From the NCBI GenBank assembly GCA_963841065.1, contig CAWJBI010000061.1, forward strand, positions 14,523 to 78,522: 64,000 bases of DNA, read 5' to 3'. The notes under the pieces are model-generated. The model did no database searches. It worked only from the letters and a program-made list of their open reading frames with translations, and had not been told where the DNA came from. The position numbers and the translations under genes were made by a program. The stretch comes from M0108 sp963841065 (GTDB taxonomy: Bacteria; Pseudomonadota; Gammaproteobacteria; Chromatiales; Chromatiaceae). Shown here one piece after another: positions 9,130 through 17,773 of this stretch. How positions within the stretch are numbered: the stretch's first letter is position 1; every line of letters starts with the position of its first letter.

Positions 9130-10677
9130 ATGAAGAAACCCGACCTGCTCCTGCCCGCCCTCCTGGTCCTTGGCCTCCTGCTCGGCCCGCTCCCGGCGCT
9201 GGCAGATATCCCGGCCACCCCCGTCATGACTCTGTATAAATTCAACGGGCCCAGGACCAACCCCTACTATGACGCGGACGATTTCGCCAGGCGCGGTCCC
9301 CAATCCCCGGCGGGCCAGCTCACTCAGGGTAGTTCCATCATCCCCTGCCTGGTGATCCGTAATGGCAAGCCCTTGGTGGATGAGAGCGGCACCCCCTACG
9401 TCGGCTTTGAGGTCGTCGTGGACACCGCCAAGGCCGGGCCCGAGGCGACCGATAAATTCAAGAAGGCCCTGGCGGATCGCAAGGGTCTGAAGGTCGAGAA
9501 TCACCACTGTTCCCCTGGCATCAAGCGGGTCATCAGCGTCCGCGACTTTTATGCCATGAGCAAGGCCCCCGCCTTCGATCCGCCCAGGACCGGCAAGGGC
9601 CAGAAAACCGAGGGCGGCAGCACCCTGGACCGGCTGGTGCGCGGCTTCCATAATTCGCCCCAATGCAGCCAGGTCAACGACGACCTGGTGGGTCGCCGGG
9701 GCGCCCTGGCGCAGGCCTGGGACAGCTATATCGCCGCCAACAAGGGCCGGGCCTCGGCCGAGGATCTCAAGCGCGCCAAGCACCTGGATTACGTCATGCG
9801 CACCGCCCTCTTCGAGGGCCATCTTGGCCGCGGCTGTAACGCCTATGGCGCCTGCGAGCGCAATATCATTGCCCTTTCCATCCGTAACCGCGCCGTCGGC
9901 AAGTGCCAGGCCGGTCAAGGCTGCCGTCAACCTGGCGACTTCCAGGGCGCCTCCTCCTCCGTCTCTCAGTACAACATCTGGGATGAGTTTCTCACCCAGG
10001 TCTCGGGTCTCACCTCCTGCTACCTTCGGGATGACCTCGGCAGCGCTGGCAACGCCCGCAGCGGGGACTATTACGATAAGCTCCAGGCCATGCATGCCCA
10101 GAGTGTCGGCGATGTCGAGCGCATTATGTACGGGGACGAAGCGGCGCTGCGTGACCTCTTCCCCGGCAATTCCGTGCGGGATATTACGGGCCTGCGCAAT
10201 TACTACCATGCCCCGGCCATGGGCAAGTGTTTTCCCAACCACAAGGGTGTCGAATACATGTCCGGCGCCATCGCCCGCAAGGGCGGTGATTTTGCCCTCA
10301 TCGCCAACACCCGTATCCAGATCGAAGGCAAGGAAGGCGAGGGTTATCGCTTTCGCGAGTTCCTCGTCACCGAGGACGAGGACGCCGATCGCATCCGCCT
10401 GGAGGACAACTTCCCCGGCTTCGCCGTTGACGCTCGCAAGGTCAGCGGCAAGCCCCCAGCCGCTTGCCCGGCCTATGGCATCCCCGCGGGCTGTCGCCAC
10501 GACAAGATTGGCCGCCATCGCAAGGTGCCCTCCTGGTTAGCCGAGGGCAAGCCCCTGGAACTCAGGTGTCAGATCAAGGCTCGGGGCGAAAGCTGTAAGT
10601 CGGCCCCTGCCATCCAGTCCGTGAGCGTCGGCGGTGTCTGCGATACCCAGATGCGGCCCGTGGCCCATATCGATTAG
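9130..10677 (+). CDS. Secreted cysteine-rich protein of unknown function
   Basis: 515 aa, not recognised. The ATG follows GGAAG by 5 nt. A clear Sec signal peptide (LLLPALLVLGLLLGPLPALA) precedes a mature protein starting near residue 26. Cysteines cluster in pairs (GRGCNAYGACERN, GKCQAGQGCRQ, PAACPAYGIPAGCRH, RCQIKARGESC, GGVCDTQM), suggesting disulfides in the periplasm or outside. Other blocks are IIPCLVIRNGKPLVDESGTP (fits a catalytic or binding strand) and YVGFEVVVDTAKAG. A long frame opposite exists but is a shadow: codon bias and the signal peptide favour this strand. Next gene begins 84 bp downstream. Confidence 0.7.
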   Translation: MKKPDLLLPALLVLGLLLGPLPALADIPATPVMTLYKFNGPRTNPYYDADDFARRGPQSPAGQLTQGSSIIPCLVIRNGKPLVDESGTPYVGFEVVVDTAKAGPEATDKFKKALADRKGLKVENHHCSPGIKRVISVRDFYAMSKAPAFDPPRTGKGQKTEGGSTLDRLVRGFHNSPQCSQVNDDLVGRRGALAQAWDSYIAANKGRASAEDLKRAKHLDYVMRTALFEGHLGRGCNAYGACERNIIALSIRNRAVGKCQAGQGCRQPGDFQGASSSVSQYNIWDEFLTQVSGLTSCYLRDDLGSAGNARSGDYYDKLQAMHAQSVGDVERIMYGDEAALRDLFPGNSVRDITGLRNYYHAPAMGKCFPNHKGVEYMSGAIARKGGDFALIANTRIQIEGKEGEGYRFREFLVTEDEDADRIRLEDNFPGFAVDARKVSGKPPAACPAYGIPAGCRHDKIGRHRKVPSWLAEGKPLELRCQIKARGESCKSAPAIQSVSVGGVCDTQMRPVAHID

Positions 10678-10761
10678 GTTTTCCCCGGGGGCTCGGCCAT
10701 CCGGGCAAACGACTCGGATCCGGCTGTGGCCCAGGGCTGATTCGCTAGCGAGAGAGGTGCT

Positions 10762-11292
10762 ATGACGAGGAGCTATGACATTCACTTTTCCGGTGATCTG
10801 CAGCCTGGGGTGGATCCGGCGGTGGCGAGGGCGCGGATTCAGGGCCTGTTCAAGCTTTCCGACGAGGTGGCGGCGCGGCTTTTCAGTGGTCGGACGGTAG
10901 CCCTGAAGCGGGGACTGGACCTGGCGCGGGCAGAGCGGTTGCGGCAGGTCTTTCTGGAGGTGGGGGCCCTGGTACGGCTGGTGGAGCAGGGACCCGCGGC
11001 GGACCCCCCGCCTCTGGCCACCCCCGCGCCGCCCCTAGTGCTCGCGGAGCAGGCGGCCCCGCGGCGCGACTGGGACCTGGCGCCAACGGATGGCCGGCCC
11101 CTGGAGCCGGAGCCACGCCAAGCGCCACCGGCGGTGGATATCAGCCACCTGAGTCTAATCCCGGGCCAGGACTGGAGTCTGGCGGATTGCGATCAGGGAG
11201 CCGAGCCGGTGGTGGCGCCAGATATCAGTCATTTGCGGATGCTGGCGCCGGAGTCTAGGTCTACCCTGGACGCGGGTGCGGGCAAGGCATGA
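10762..11292 (+). CDS. Hypothetical protein with N-terminal PGxDP domain
   Basis: 176 aa. The first 70 residues (YDIHFSGDLQPGVDP, LFKLSDEVAARLFSGR, LKRGLDLARAERLRQVFLE) form a small alpha/beta domain that recurs at the ends of several gammaproteobacterial membrane proteins; I know no function for it. The rest is Pro/Ala-rich with two similar blocks, VDISHLSLIPGQDW and PDISHLRMLAPE, an internal duplication. Start ATG follows GAGAGAGGTGCT. No signal peptide or membrane segment, so probably cytoplasmic. Confidence 0.6.
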   Translation: MTRSYDIHFSGDLQPGVDPAVARARIQGLFKLSDEVAARLFSGRTVALKRGLDLARAERLRQVFLEVGALVRLVEQGPAADPPPLATPAPPLVLAEQAAPRRDWDLAPTDGRPLEPEPRQAPPAVDISHLSLIPGQDWSLADCDQGAEPVVAPDISHLRMLAPESRSTLDAGAGKA

Positions 11293-11389
11293 AGGATTTT
11301 GGGCTCCGACTGGCTCGATAAGGCCATGGCCCAACAACGTTTTTTGCGCCATTCAAGACAACTTTTCCGGTGGGGCTAGGGTGGATCTG

Positions 11390-12601
11390 ATGAGCGAGGC
11401 TTTCGAGCATATCGTCGTGGGCGGTGGTATCAGTGGCCTGGGTCTTGCCCATGGGGCGGCGCGCCGGGGCATCCAAACCCTGGTGCTGGAGGCCGCCGAG
11501 CGGGTCGGAGGTTGTATCAACAGCCAGGGCTTTCCGGCCTGTGGCGGTTTCTGGGTGGAGGCGGGGACCCACACCTGCTACAACAGTTATGGCCATCTGC
11601 TGGATATTCTGGGCGAACTGGGGTTGATGGCACGTCTCACCCCCAAGGCCAAGGTGAGTTTTGCCCTCTGGCGGGATGGCCGGCGCCACTCTATCTTCTC
11701 GGCCCTGCACCTCGGGGAACTGCTCCTGTCAATGCCCCGCCTCTTTACCACCAAGAAGGCGGGCCTGAGCGTGCGCGACTACTATGCCCCGGGGCTGGGG
11801 GCCGCCAATTATCGCGACCTCTTTGGCCCGGCCTTCAGTGCCGTCATCTGTCAGGAGGCGGATGATTTCCCGGCGGATCTGCTGTTTCGCCGTAAGCCCA
11901 GACGCAAGGAGGTCCTGCGCAGCTTCACCCTGCCCCAGGGTCTCTCCGAGATTCCCCGGGCCCTGGCCCGGCAGCCGGGGGTGGCGTTGCGAACCGGCCA
12001 AACCCTGAAGGAAATCCGCCGTGATGGGGCGGGTTTCCGGCTGCTGATGGCCGATGACCATGAGTTGAGCTGCGCCACCCTGAGCCTGGCGACGCCCCCG
12101 GACGTGGCGGCGCGCTTGCTGGGTGCTCCCACCGGGCCGCTGCTGGACCGGGAGGCGGTGGCGGCCATGGCCGGGATCGGGATGCGGGAGATCGAGTCCC
12201 TGGTCTTGAGTGTTTCCGCTCAGGCCCTGGGGCATCTGCCGCCCAGCGCCGGGCTCATCGCCGTGGACGAGGCCTTCAACGCCATGGTATCGCGGGATTA
12301 TCTGGCGGATGGTGCCTACCGGGGCTTTAGTTTCCACTTCCGGCCCGGCGTCTTGACGCCAGAGGACCAGGAGCAGAGGGCTTGCGCCGCGCTGGGGATA
12401 GCCCCGGCGGCCATCGCCGGCCTGGCGCGTGTTCACAACCGACTGCCGGCCTTGCGGGTTGGGCATGGGGAGCGGGTGGAGCGCATTGACACCGCCCTGG
12501 CCGGCACCCGGCTGGGCATTACGGGTAACTGGTTTCAGGGGGTCTCGGTCGAGGACTGTCTGACCCGTAGCCACCAGGAGTGCGAACGCCTGTTCGCGTA
12601 A
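11390..12601 (+). CDS. FAD-dependent oxidoreductase, protoporphyrinogen oxidase-like
   Basis: 403 aa from ATG 11390. The N-terminal dinucleotide fold is IVVGGGISGLGLAHG followed by LEAAERVGGCINSQG, the FAD motifs of the amine oxidase/HemY superfamily. The C-terminus has RVGHGERVERID and GNWFQGVSVEDCL, matching the second FAD contact (typical form GNYxxGxSVxDCI) seen in protoporphyrinogen oxidases and phytoene desaturase relatives. The middle is more divergent, so the substrate (protoporphyrinogen IX, a carotenoid or another) is open. A role in haem, bacteriochlorophyll or carotenoid synthesis fits a phototroph but is inference. It is followed 29 bp later by creA. Confidence 0.7.
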   Translation: MSEAFEHIVVGGGISGLGLAHGAARRGIQTLVLEAAERVGGCINSQGFPACGGFWVEAGTHTCYNSYGHLLDILGELGLMARLTPKAKVSFALWRDGRRHSIFSALHLGELLLSMPRLFTTKKAGLSVRDYYAPGLGAANYRDLFGPAFSAVICQEADDFPADLLFRRKPRRKEVLRSFTLPQGLSEIPRALARQPGVALRTGQTLKEIRRDGAGFRLLMADDHELSCATLSLATPPDVAARLLGAPTGPLLDREAVAAMAGIGMREIESLVLSVSAQALGHLPPSAGLIAVDEAFNAMVSRDYLADGAYRGFSFHFRPGVLTPEDQEQRACAALGIAPAAIAGLARVHNRLPALRVGHGERVERIDTALAGTRLGITGNWFQGVSVEDCLTRSHQECERLFA

Positions 12602-12630
12602 CATTTAGGTTATCTGGAGGAATCAGTGGG

Positions 12631-13125
12631 ATGGCAAAGTTGATCCTGTGTGCTGGCCTGATCGCCAGCCTCCTGGCCGGTCAGGCCTTGGGGGGCGAGG
12701 AGATTGGCAGCGTTAGCACCCGCTTCAAGGTGCTCGGACCCAATGACAAGATCGTGGTCGAGGTCTTCGACGACGAGGGGGTGCCGGGGGTGGCCTGTTA
12801 TCTGAGCCGGGCCAAGACGGGGGGCATTTCGGGGGCCGTGGGTGTCGCCGAGGATACCTCGGACGCCTCCATCGCCTGCCGCCAGATCGGGCCGATTAAG
12901 ATCGGAGAGGAGATCCGCTCGGGCAAGGCGGACGGGGACGAGGTCTTCAAAAAGCGCACATCCCTCATCTTCAAGTCCATGCAGGTGGTGCGCTTCTTCG
13001 ATGCCAAGCGCCAGGTACTGGTCTATCTGACCTTTAGCGATCGGATCATTGAGGGTTCGCCCAAGAACAGCATCTCGGTCGTGCCGATCCAGCCCTGGCC
13101 AGGGGCTATCACCGGCGGGAACTGA
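12631..13125 (+). CDS. creA: CreA family periplasmic protein
   Basis: 164 aa. ATG 12631 is preceded by TGGAGG about 10 nt upstream. The signal peptide is MAKLILCAGLIASLLAGQALG. The mature part carries the family blocks IGSVSTRFKVLGPNDKIVVE, VACYLSRAKTGGI, DASIACRQIGPI and VLVYLTFSDRIIEGSPKN. CreA is widespread in Proteobacteria and has no assigned function. The pair of Cys (ACYL, IACRQ) probably forms a disulfide. Convergent with proB, 27 bp away. Confidence 0.88.
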   Translation: MAKLILCAGLIASLLAGQALGGEEIGSVSTRFKVLGPNDKIVVEVFDDEGVPGVACYLSRAKTGGISGAVGVAEDTSDASIACRQIGPIKIGEEIRSGKADGDEVFKKRTSLIFKSMQVVRFFDAKRQVLVYLTFSDRIIEGSPKNSISVVPIQPWPGAITGGN

Positions 13126-13152
13126 GACCCGGGTCCCTCGGACCAAGACCCC

Positions 13153-14277
13153 TCAGACCAGCACCAGGTTGTCGCGGTGGATCAATTCGGCGTCATTGAG
13201 ATAGCCGAGGATGGCCTCGAACCTGGAGCTTGGCTGGCCCTTGATGCGCTCCGCCTCCTGGGCGTCGTAGTTGACAAGGCCGCGGGCGACCTCGCGGCCA
13301 TCCGGATCCAGGCAGGCGACCACCTCTCCGCGCGCGAAGCCCCCGCTGACGGCGGTGACACCCACCGCCAGCAAGCTGGTGCCCTGGGCGCGCAGGGCCC
13401 GCACGGCGCCCTGATCGAGGGTGAGGCGGCCGCGCACCACCAGATGGCCGGCGAGCCATTGCTTGCGTGCCGCCTCGGGCTCATGCACGGGTGACAGCAG
13501 GGTGCCGACGGGCTCCCCGGCGCGCAGTCGGGTCAGCACCTCCGGGCCTCGGCCGGGGGCGATGACGGTGGGGGTGCCAGAGCGCGCCGCCAGTCGCGCC
13601 GCCCGCACCTTGGTAACCATGCCGCCGAGGCCCAGGCCGCTGGCGCTGCCGCCGGCAACGGCGTCCAGAAAGGGGTCGTCGACCCGGGTTTGGGGGATGA
13701 GGCTGGCCTCGGCGGAAAAGCGCGGGTCCCGGTCGAAGAGGCCGTCCTGATCCGTGAGCAGGACCAGCAGGTCCGCCTCGATGAGATTCGCCACCAGGGC
13801 CGCCAGGGTGTCGTTATCGCCAAAGCGCAACTCATCCGTGGCCACGGTATCGTTCTCGTTGATGACGGGGATGACGCCGAGGGACAGCAGGGTGCGCAGG
13901 GTGGTGCGGGCGTTGAGGTAGCGGTGGCGATCGATGAGGTCGTCACGGGTCAGCAGTACCTGGGCGGTGCGCAGGCCGCGCTTGTCAAAGCAGTCCTCGT
14001 AGGCGCGGATCAAGCCCATCTGGCCGATAGCGGCGGCGGCCTGGAGTTCATGCAGGGTCTTGGGCCGACGCTTCCAGCCCATGCGGGCCATGCCCTCGGC
14101 AACGGCGCCGGAGGATACCAGCACCAAATCGGCCCCGCTTCGGCGCAGTTCTGTCATCTGATCGACCCAGGGCGCCAGGACCGCGCGGTTGAGGCCCTGG
14201 CCGTCGCTGGTGAGCAGGGCGCTGCCGATCTTGACCACCCAACGCCGGGTGGAGGGCATATGGTCTCGCGTTATCAT
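13153..14277 (-). CDS. proB: Glutamate 5-kinase
   Basis: ProB phosphorylates glutamate as the first step of proline synthesis. 374 aa from ATG 14277; an ATG at 14259 is an equal alternative. The amino acid kinase domain opens VVKIGSALLTSDGQGL and contains LVSSGAVAEGM, GVIPVINENDTVATDE and LVLLTDQDGLFDRDP. The C-terminal 80 residues form the PUA domain (GRLTLDQGAVRALRAQGTSLL). obgE lies 44 bp upstream in the same direction, the common rplU-rpmA-obgE-proB order of Gammaproteobacteria. Confidence 0.93.
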   Translation of the reverse strand: MITRDHMPSTRRWVVKIGSALLTSDGQGLNRAVLAPWVDQMTELRRSGADLVLVSSGAVAEGMARMGWKRRPKTLHELQAAAAIGQMGLIRAYEDCFDKRGLRTAQVLLTRDDLIDRHRYLNARTTLRTLLSLGVIPVINENDTVATDELRFGDNDTLAALVANLIEADLLVLLTDQDGLFDRDPRFSAEASLIPQTRVDDPFLDAVAGGSASGLGLGGMVTKVRAARLAARSGTPTVIAPGRGPEVLTRLRAGEPVGTLLSPVHEPEAARKQWLAGHLVVRGRLTLDQGAVRALRAQGTSLLAVGVTAVSGGFARGEVVACLDPDGREVARGLVNYDAQEAERIKGQPSSRFEAILGYLNDAELIHRDNLVLV

Positions 14278-14321
14278 GCTAGCCTGTTCAGCTTGGGAAT
14301 GGGCCTGGGGGCGGCAGGGGG

Positions 14322-15395
14322 TCACCCCAGGGGATGCCAGTCTTCCTCCGCGGCCGCCGTCTCGGCCTCGGTGCGTTCGGCCAGCCGCAGGGTCTCCAGC
14401 CGCTTCATCAGATCCGCCATCAGGTCGTCCGTGCCGGAGCCGGTGAGGGCGGAGATACCGTAAACGGGGCCCGTCCAGCCGAGTTCGTCCAGGAGGCGGG
14501 CGCGACGGGCCTCGTAGTCCGCTGCCGCCAGCAGGTCGCGCTTGTTGAGGACCAGCCAGCGTTCCTTGTCCATCAGGCCCTCACCATAGAGGGCCAGTTC
14601 ATGCTCGATCTTGCGGACCTCCTCCACTGGGTCCAGGCCCTCGTCAAGGGGGGCTATGTCCACCAGATGCAGTAACAGCCGGGTGCGGGCCAGGTGGCGC
14701 AGGAACCGCAGGCCGAGCCCTGCACCATCGGCGGCGCCCTCGATGATGCCAGGAATGTCGGCGATGACGAAGCTGTGATCCTGGCCGAGCCGCACCACGC
14801 CCAGATGCGGTTGCAAGGTCGTGAAGGGGTAGTCAGCCACTCGGGGCGTGGCGCTGGAGACCTGGCGGATGAGGCTCGATTTGCCCGCATTGGGAAATCC
14901 CAGCAGGCCGACATCCGCCAGCAGGATGAGCTCAAGGCGCAACTCGCGGGTCTCGCCCGGGGTGCCGGGGGTAAATTGGCGAGGTGTGCGGTTGATACTG
15001 GACTTGAAGCGGGCGTTGCCGATGCCATGGAAGCCCCCTTGGGCGACGGTCAGACGTTGGCCCTCCTGGCAGAGATCGCCATACTGGTCGCCGGTCTCCT
15101 CGTCCCAGATGCGGGTGCCCACGGGGACGCGAATGACCAGGTCCTCGCCCTTGCGGCCTTTCTTGTCACTGCCCATGCCGTTCTTGCCGCGCTGGGCCCG
15201 GAAGGTGCGCTGGAAGCGCAGATCCACCAAGGTGTTGAGATTGTTATCGGCCACCAGGTGGATGCTGCCGCCATCGCCGCCATCGCCACCGTTCGGCCCC
15301 CCCTTGGGGATGAACTTCTCGCGCCGGAAACTGACGCAGCCATCGCCGCCATCACCGGCCTGGACGCGGATGCGGACTTCGTCAACAAATTTCAT
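14322..15395 (-). CDS. obgE: GTPase ObgE/CgtA
   Basis: Essential ribosome-associated GTPase involved in 50S assembly and stress response. 357 aa. The glycine-rich Obg domain comes first (VQAGDGGDGCVSFRREKF, GGPNGGDGGDGG). The G domain follows, with P-loop GFPNAGKSSL, G3 DIPG, G4 NKRD and G5 SALTG all visible. No C-terminal extension beyond a short acidic tail. It is separated from rpmA by a terminator hairpin, so either read-through or its own promoter drives it. Confidence 0.95.
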   Translation of the reverse strand: MKFVDEVRIRVQAGDGGDGCVSFRREKFIPKGGPNGGDGGDGGSIHLVADNNLNTLVDLRFQRTFRAQRGKNGMGSDKKGRKGEDLVIRVPVGTRIWDEETGDQYGDLCQEGQRLTVAQGGFHGIGNARFKSSINRTPRQFTPGTPGETRELRLELILLADVGLLGFPNAGKSSLIRQVSSATPRVADYPFTTLQPHLGVVRLGQDHSFVIADIPGIIEGAADGAGLGLRFLRHLARTRLLLHLVDIAPLDEGLDPVEEVRKIEHELALYGEGLMDKERWLVLNKRDLLAAADYEARRARLLDELGWTGPVYGISALTGSGTDDLMADLMKRLETLRLAERTEAETAAAEEDWHPLG

Positions 15396-15456
15396 CGGCG
15401 GAATGGCCCTGGTTCATGATGGCGGGGCGGAACGGGTTCCGGGGCGGTCCTGAAAC

Positions 15457-15489
15457 GCAAAAAGCCTCGCCGACGGGCGAGGCTTTTGG
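15457..15489 (-). terminator. Intrinsic terminator after rplU-rpmA
   Basis: On the minus strand a 12-bp GC-rich stem (AAAAGCCTCGCC paired with GGGCGAGGCTTTT, loop GAC) is followed by TTTTTGCG. It lies between the rpmA stop and the obgE start and would end most rplU-rpmA transcripts. Confidence 0.8.
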
Positions 15490-15513
15490 GGGAGGACCAG
15501 GTTGTCGTGGTTC

Positions 15514-15771
15514 TCAGAGGCTGTCAACCATGATATACTTGCGGTTGTCGGGCCCCTTGACCTGAAAGCGAACGTGGCCATCCGTCAGGGCGAAGAGGGT
15601 GTGGTCACGGCCACAGCCGACGTTGACGCCATTGCGAAACTTGGTGCCACGCTGGCGGACGATAATACCGCCGGCGTTGATGCGCTGACCGCCGAAAACC
15701 TTGACGCCAAGGCGTTTGGATTCTGAATCGCGACCGTTACGAGAACTGCCGCCTGCTTTTTTATGTGCCAT
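15514..15771 (-). CDS. rpmA: 50S ribosomal protein L27
   Basis: 85 aa. MAHKKAGGSSRNGRDSESKR is the typical L27 N-terminus, which reaches the peptidyl transferase centre; GVKVFGGQ, IIVRQRGTKF and GCGRDHTLFAL follow. No N-terminal cleavage extension as found in Firmicutes. It is 13 bp downstream of rplU in the usual operon. Confidence 0.97.
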   Translation of the reverse strand: MAHKKAGGSSRNGRDSESKRLGVKVFGGQRINAGGIIVRQRGTKFRNGVNVGCGRDHTLFALTDGHVRFQVKGPDNRKYIMVDSL

Positions 15772-15784
15772 GCCTGTGCTCTCC

Positions 15785-16099
15785 TCAGCCCGCGCTGATA
15801 CTGGTTACGGTCAGTTCCGTGTAGGACTGGCGATGACCCGCGCGCTTCAAATGATGCTTGCGCCGACGGAACTTAACGATCTTGACCTTGGGGCCGCGCC
15901 CATGGCCATTGACCTTGGCCATGACCTTGCCTTCTTCCAGGTAGGGCTTGCCAAGCTTGATCTGGTCGCCATCGGCTACCATGAGCACCTTGTCGAGTTC
16001 GATATCGGCGCCATCCTCGACCGACAACTTCTCGACCTTGATGGTGTCGCCCTCGGCGACCCGGTACTGTTTGCCACCGGTTTGAATGACCGCGTACAT
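15785..16099 (-). CDS. rplU: 50S ribosomal protein L21
   Basis: 104 aa from ATG 16099, giving MYAVIQTGGKQYRVAEGD, the standard L21 start. The conserved RRRKHHLKRAGHRQ near the C-terminus is present. First gene of the rplU-rpmA unit, with a promoter at 16170-16199 and a 70-nt leader containing a CCGCCCGC/GCGGGAGG hairpin just upstream. Confidence 0.96.
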   Translation of the reverse strand: MYAVIQTGGKQYRVAEGDTIKVEKLSVEDGADIELDKVLMVADGDQIKLGKPYLEEGKVMAKVNGHGRGPKVKIVKFRRRKHHLKRAGHRQSYTELTVTSISAG

Positions 16100-16169
16100 G
16101 TGAATGCCTTCCCCAGCAATAACCATTGTCTGCCTCCCGCAACGGCGGGCGGCTAACCAAAGACGCGAG

Positions 16170-16199
16170 ATGATAGCGGTTGGGCTCCATTCGAGTCAA
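16170..16199 (-). promoter_or_regulatory. Sigma-70 type promoter for rplU
   Basis: On the minus strand TTGACT (16199-16194), an 18-bp spacer and TATCAT (16175-16170). Five of six and five of six consensus matches. It gives a leader of about 65 nt before rplU. Confidence 0.6.
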
Positions 16200-16354
16200 A
16201 CATTCCCTTGAGTTTCGATCCAGGATCCGTCTGACTTGGCGAGGAGGCGATGCGGTCGCGCTCGAAAAATGCCCTGAGTTTTCCTGAAATCAGGCCTTAA
16301 GTGGTGTCGCGGCCAGGCGGCCAATGCCCTCTGCCAGAAGCCCCGCCATTAATC

Positions 16355-16383
16355 TTGACAGGCCGGGCGGCTATCCCTAGCAT
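16355..16383 (+). promoter_or_regulatory. Sigma-70 type promoter for ispB
   Basis: TTGACA at 16355-16360, a 17-bp spacer and TAGCAT at 16378-16383, 37 bp before the ispB start. The rest of the 320-bp divergent region 16100-16419 shows no gene. Confidence 0.6.
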
Positions 16384-16419
16384 CTCGGTGTCTTTTTACA
16401 ACCGTCGATCTCGCCGCAA

Positions 16420-17388
16420 ATGTCCTTGAGTGAAATTCGGGGCCCCGTCGCCGCGGACCTGCGGGCGGTGGATGCCCTCATCCTGCGCCGTCTCCAGTCC
16501 GATGTCGCCCTGATTAACCAAATCGGGCACTACATTGTCAACAGCGGGGGTAAGCGCCTGCGCCCGCTGGGTGTGCTATTGAGCGCGCGTGCTTGCGGCT
16601 ACGTGGGTGACCGTCACATCGACCTGGCGGCCGTCATCGAGTTCATCCATACCGCGACCCTGCTCCACGATGACGTGGTGGACGGCTCCGATCAGCGCCG
16701 GCATCGCAACACGGCTAATGCCGTCTGGGGCAACGCCGCCAGTGTTCTGGTTGGGGATTTCCTCTATTCCCGCTCCTTCGAAATGATGGTGGATGTGGGC
16801 TCCATGCGGGTCATGGACATCCTTTCCCATGCCACCAGCCGCATCTCCGAGGGCGAGGTACTGCAGTTGCTGAACTGCAATGACGCCGATACCACCGAGG
16901 CGCGCTACCTGGAGGTCATCGAGCGCAAGACGGCGACCCTCTTCCAGGCCGGCACCCGCATCGGCGCCGTGCTGGCCGCCGCGCCTCCCGACATCGAGAC
17001 GGCCCTGGCCGACTACGGCCGTCATCTGGGGGTTGCCTTCCAGTTGGTCGACGATGCCCTCGACTATCGCGCCAAGGGCGAGGAACTGGGGAAGAATCTG
17101 GGCGACGATCTGGCCGAGGGCAAGCCGACGTTGCCCGTCATCCGCGCCCTGGCGGTCGGCACGCCAGAACAGCGGGCCCTGCTGCGGGAGGCCATCGAGA
17201 AGGGCGGGCGCGAACGCATCGCCGAGGTCGCGGCCATAATTGATTCGACCGGTGGCATTGAGTACACTATATCGCTTGCTCGTCGACACGCAGCCTCCGC
17301 CAAACAGGCGGTTGCCCTGCTTCCCGAGTCGGCGCAACGCGCTTCGCTGGAAATGATGGTAGATTTCGCCGTCGCGCGCACTTATTGA
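16420..17388 (+). CDS. ispB: Polyprenyl (octaprenyl) diphosphate synthase
   Basis: 322 aa. IspB builds the isoprenoid tail of quinones. Both aspartate-rich motifs are present: LLHDDVVDGSDQRR (first DDxxD) and QLVDDALDYRA (second). The upstream NSGGKRLRPLGVLLSA is the usual substrate-binding lysine/arginine segment. Chain length cannot be read with certainty from sequence; octaprenyl is usual for Gammaproteobacteria. The stop codon abuts a tRNA gene with no gap. In many relatives ispB also lies divergent to rplU. Confidence 0.92.
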   Translation: MSLSEIRGPVAADLRAVDALILRRLQSDVALINQIGHYIVNSGGKRLRPLGVLLSARACGYVGDRHIDLAAVIEFIHTATLLHDDVVDGSDQRRHRNTANAVWGNAASVLVGDFLYSRSFEMMVDVGSMRVMDILSHATSRISEGEVLQLLNCNDADTTEARYLEVIERKTATLFQAGTRIGAVLAAAPPDIETALADYGRHLGVAFQLVDDALDYRAKGEELGKNLGDDLAEGKPTLPVIRALAVGTPEQRALLREAIEKGGRERIAEVAAIIDSTGGIEYTISLARRHAASAKQAVALLPESAQRASLEMMVDFAVARTY

Positions 17389-17465
17389 CGGGGTGTAGCT
17401 CAGCCTGGTAGAGCACTACGTTCGGGACGTAGGGGCCGGAGGTTCGAATCCTCTCACCCCGACCA
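17389..17465 (+). tRNA. tRNA-Pro (anticodon CGG)
   Basis: A complete 77-nt cloverleaf with encoded CCA. The acceptor stem is CGGGGTG paired with CACCCCG; anticodon stem CTACG/CGTAG holds loop TTCGGGA with anticodon CGG; the T arm is GGAGG-TTCGAAT-CCTCT. The C1-G72 pair, typical of bacterial tRNA-Pro, is present. It starts on the base after the ispB stop, so the two are probably co-transcribed and the tRNA is cut out of the 3' end of the ispB message. Confidence 0.97.
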
Positions 17466-17773
17466 TTTCTCCTCTTGTTCCCCCTCACGGATCCCGCGGC
17501 TTCCGACCGCATCCGATCTTCCGAGATTCCTGGCTGGTCCCATGCCAGCACTACTTGTCGGCTATGCCCTTGTCATGACTCTGTTACCGGCTGGATCTCC
17601 CTGGCGGGAGCGGTACCGGGTGGTCTTGTCTGTCTGGAAGAGAACCACCCCTTGATCGGTGACAGTGTGAGTGGTTTGGGCTGTTCTCGCATCATCGTCA
17701 GTATTTTCCGTGTACTTTCCGCCCATCAGCCCTATCCTAAGGGGACTTTAAGGTTATTCGAGCCCCTGGTGTC
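17466..17773. other. Non-coding stretch between tRNA-Pro and dacB
   Basis: 308 bp with no supported gene, no second tRNA and no strong hairpin. It presumably holds the dacB promoter, but no convincing -35/-10 pair was found. Confidence 0.5.

Noticed and set aside
9064..10518. A 484-codon open frame on the minus strand opposite the secreted protein
   Set aside because: It is a high-GC shadow; the plus frame has a signal peptide, a ribosome site and normal codon use.
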